The notes beneath the pieces are model-generated. The model was not told the origin of the DNA. It saw only the letters and a program-made list of their open reading frames with translations, and searched no databases. From Berkiella_A sp050252335 (GTDB lineage: Bacteria > Pseudomonadota > Gammaproteobacteria > Berkiellales > Berkiellaceae): a stretch of 42,824 nt of DNA. Positions 42,198 through 42,824 of this stretch are shown one piece after another. The DNA is taken from NCBI GenBank assembly GCA_050252335.1, contig JBFWLB010000020.1, positions 1 through 42,824 of the forward strand, given 5' to 3'. Made by a program: the position numbers and the translations under genes. Numbering within the stretch: position 1 is the first letter of the stretch; the number at the start of each line of letters is the position of its first letter.

Positions 42198-42824
42198 ATG
42201 ACGAAAGCTTTTTCTTTGTGGATAAGGATCGGGGGACAAGTTGTTAGGAATGCATTAGATAAATTTTTAAAATATTTTCTCTTATTATTTATTAGTTTGA
42301 TTCCGGCAATATCCATTGCTCAGAAAATAACGCTTCAAGATACGCTGCAAACAGTCAAAACACGAGGGTATCTTGTTTGTGGCGTGTCTCAAGGGTTGGC
42401 AGGATTTTCAACACCAGATGATAGAGGGCATTGGCAGGGGATAGATACTGATTTTTGCCGTGCTGTGGCAGTTGCGGTGCTGGGAGATAAACGAAAAGTT
42501 AAATTTATACCATTATCAACCAAAGATAGATTTACCGCGTTGCAATCGGGTGAGATTGATCTTCTCGCTCGTAATACGACATGGACTTTATCCAGAGACA
42601 GCGCTTTAGGTCTCGATTTTGCGGGGGTTCTGTATTATGACGGCCAAGGATTTATTGTAAAAAATGAAATAAAAAACTCAACTTTAAAAGTCTCCTCTAT
42701 TGCTGATTTAAATGGGGCAATTATTTGCACCAATGCGGGAACAACGACAGAGCTGAATATTGCTGATTATTTTCAGATTCATAACCTTAAATATCAAATT
42801 ATTACTTTTGAAAAAATTGATGAG
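42198..42824 (+). CDS. Amino-acid ABC transporter substrate-binding protein (3' end outside window)
   Basis: The first 209 codons of a periplasmic binding protein, cut by the right edge. A long basic start and hydrophobic span (KYFLLLFISLIPAISIA) form the signal peptide, probably cleaved before QKITL. The mature part has LVCGVSQGLAGFSTPD, GIDTDFCRAVAVAVLG and LLARNTTWTLSRDSALG, the pattern of the AapJ/YhdW general L-amino acid branch of SBP family 3. An in-frame ATG at 42177 is an alternative start; neither has a good ribosome-binding site. The permease and ATPase genes should lie to the right. Confidence 0.88.
   Translation, partial: MTKAFSLWIRIGGQVVRNALDKFLKYFLLLFISLIPAISIAQKITLQDTLQTVKTRGYLVCGVSQGLAGFSTPDDRGHWQGIDTDFCRAVAVAVLGDKRKVKFIPLSTKDRFTALQSGEIDLLARNTTWTLSRDSALGLDFAGVLYYDGQGFIVKNEIKNSTLKVSSIADLNGAIICTNAGTTTELNIADYFQIHNLKYQIITFEKIDE

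Overview
The window is AT-rich, densely coded gammaproteobacterial DNA. The housekeeping genes (ccmE, ttcA, argS, rpoS, rmuC, uraA, ychJ, yheT) are of gammaproteobacterial type. Several other genes look host-directed: an ankyrin/cysteine-peptidase-like protein resembling Legionella AnkH/LegA3, a DOT1-like methyltransferase, further ankyrin-type proteins and small basic hypothetical proteins. Together they suggest an intracellular member of the order Legionellales (Legionella, Coxiella or Berkiella-like). That placement is inference; no rRNA or tRNA gene is present to confirm it.

Layout. 1-1.5 kb: 3' end of ccmE, an overlooked 41-residue membrane peptide gene and a PAPS-reductase-like PP-loop protein. 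1.6-10.2 kb: a TPR lipoprotein, YheT hydrolase on the minus strand, a REP-associated Y1/HUH transposase, a Sel1-repeat lipoprotein and an AsmA-family protein. 10.4-13 kb: ttcA followed closely by a methyltransferase-TPR protein with a C-terminal membrane anchor. 13-16.4 kb (minus): a small membrane protein, a TerC-family protein and the uracil permease. 16.4-19.8 kb (minus): the most striking block, a tight cluster reading hypothetical protein > AnkH-like protein > DOT1-like methyltransferase > M50 peptidase. In it the AnkH-like stop codon directly abuts the methyltransferase start codon. 19.9-21.6 kb: thiamine pyrophosphokinase and two small lipoproteins. 21.9-25.1 kb: a fusion of an apparently inactive glycerophosphodiesterase domain with an FAD-binding oxidase domain, plus a membrane partner gene. 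26.7-31.3 kb: D-Ala-D-Ala dipeptidase, argS and a SerB-SerA fusion. 31.6-41.7 kb: an ankyrin-like protein, YchJ, two hydrolases, a DMT transporter, RmuC, RpoS, a Cys-rich small protein and an ankyrin gene broken by an 11-nt deletion. That broken gene lies beside 21 perfect copies of ATTGCT. The right edge cuts an amino-acid ABC transporter binding-protein gene.

Intergenic DNA carries at least three families of short palindromic, MITE-like elements, each seen as two copies here. One family begins exactly at the TAG stop codon of the upstream gene in both copies. No CRISPR array, tRNA, rRNA, prophage or replication origin was seen.

How the genes fit together: three envelope lipoproteins or repeat scaffolds (TPR, Sel1, small Thr/Glu-rich), envelope biogenesis (AsmA, CcmE) and cell-wall dipeptide handling (VanX-like) sit among translation and tRNA-modification genes. 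Host-interaction candidates are clustered between 16 and 20 kb and scattered between 24 and 42 kb. Their secretion cannot be judged from this window, because no Dot/Icm secretion genes are present.
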